DNA of 64,000 nucleotides from Monosiga brevicollis MX1 (Eukaryota > Opisthokonta > Choanoflagellata > Craspedida > Salpingoecidae), in the NCBI RefSeq assembly GCF_000002865.3, contig NW_001865044.1:127528-191527 (forward strand), written 5' to 3'. The translations under genes were made by a program, and so were the position numbers. Position 1 is the first letter of the stretch; the number at the start of each line of letters is the position of its first letter. Under the pieces are notes generated by a model. It worked only from the letters and a program-made list of their open reading frames with translations. It had not been told where the DNA came from and did not search any database. This document shows positions 63,944-64,000 of the stretch, piece by piece.

Positions 63944-64000
63944 CTGCCCACATCAATAAGCAACCAACCCCAAAGTAGCAGAAACAAGGCGACAAAACCA

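Overview
This is eukaryotic nuclear DNA. Nearly every recognisable gene is split by short GT-AG introns whose phases can be checked, the spacers are full of microsatellites, and the proteins are eukaryotic (tectonic, SMC2, UTP25, TBC/Gyp1, NUS1, receptor tyrosine kinases). A ciliary transition-zone protein together with a cluster of LRR receptor tyrosine kinases, at moderately high GC and gene density, points to a choanoflagellate, most like Monosiga. That assignment is inference, not proof. Exon coordinates were worked out by hand from splice motifs, reading phase and recalled protein families. Where every exon phase closes I say so.

Layout. 1-17 kb: an unrecognised N-terminus (-), ALR/GFER sulfhydryl oxidase (-), tectonic (+), a HEATR6-like HEAT protein with more than 20 exons (-), dCMP deaminase (+), and a TBC1D22/Gyp1-type RabGAP (-). 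17-26 kb: NUS1 (+), a repeat-rich stretch with a 545-base gap, a bZIP factor (+) and a RING-like protein (-). 27-41 kb: ACOT13-like thioesterase (+), SMC2 condensin subunit (-), UTP25 rRNA-processing factor (+), a MORN-repeat protein with a Cys/His tail (-), and a DUF202-like membrane protein (+). Most neighbours are divergent or convergent pairs; several divergent pairs share 0.35-0.95 kb spacers (GFER/tectonic, HEATR6/DCTD, RING/ACOT13, SMC2/UTP25, MORN/DUF202).

41-46 kb holds the oddest gene: one uninterrupted 3.6-kb minus-strand reading frame of about 1,203 residues. It joins an ADP-ribosyltransferase-like N-terminus, a HipA/effector-kinase-like region, Kelch repeats, an endonuclease/exonuclease/phosphatase (EEP) domain with one altered motif, and an unrecognised tail. 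All its neighbours have introns.

46-64 kb is a head-to-tail array of receptor tyrosine kinases on the minus strand. Genes A and B are complete (about 1,342 and 1,349 aa): signal peptide, LRRs, LDLa module, one membrane span, a pseudokinase (HRN, no DFG), a second very degenerate kinase-like segment, and an intact tyrosine kinase. Gene C is cut by the window edge; its visible exons and introns are almost identical to gene B, so it is a recent duplicate or conversion product. A small basic coiled-coil protein lies between B and C.

There is no operon logic here. The genes are housekeeping functions (mitochondrial disulfide relay, nucleotide pool, dolichol synthesis, condensin, ribosome biogenesis, cilium) next to a signalling-receptor cluster.
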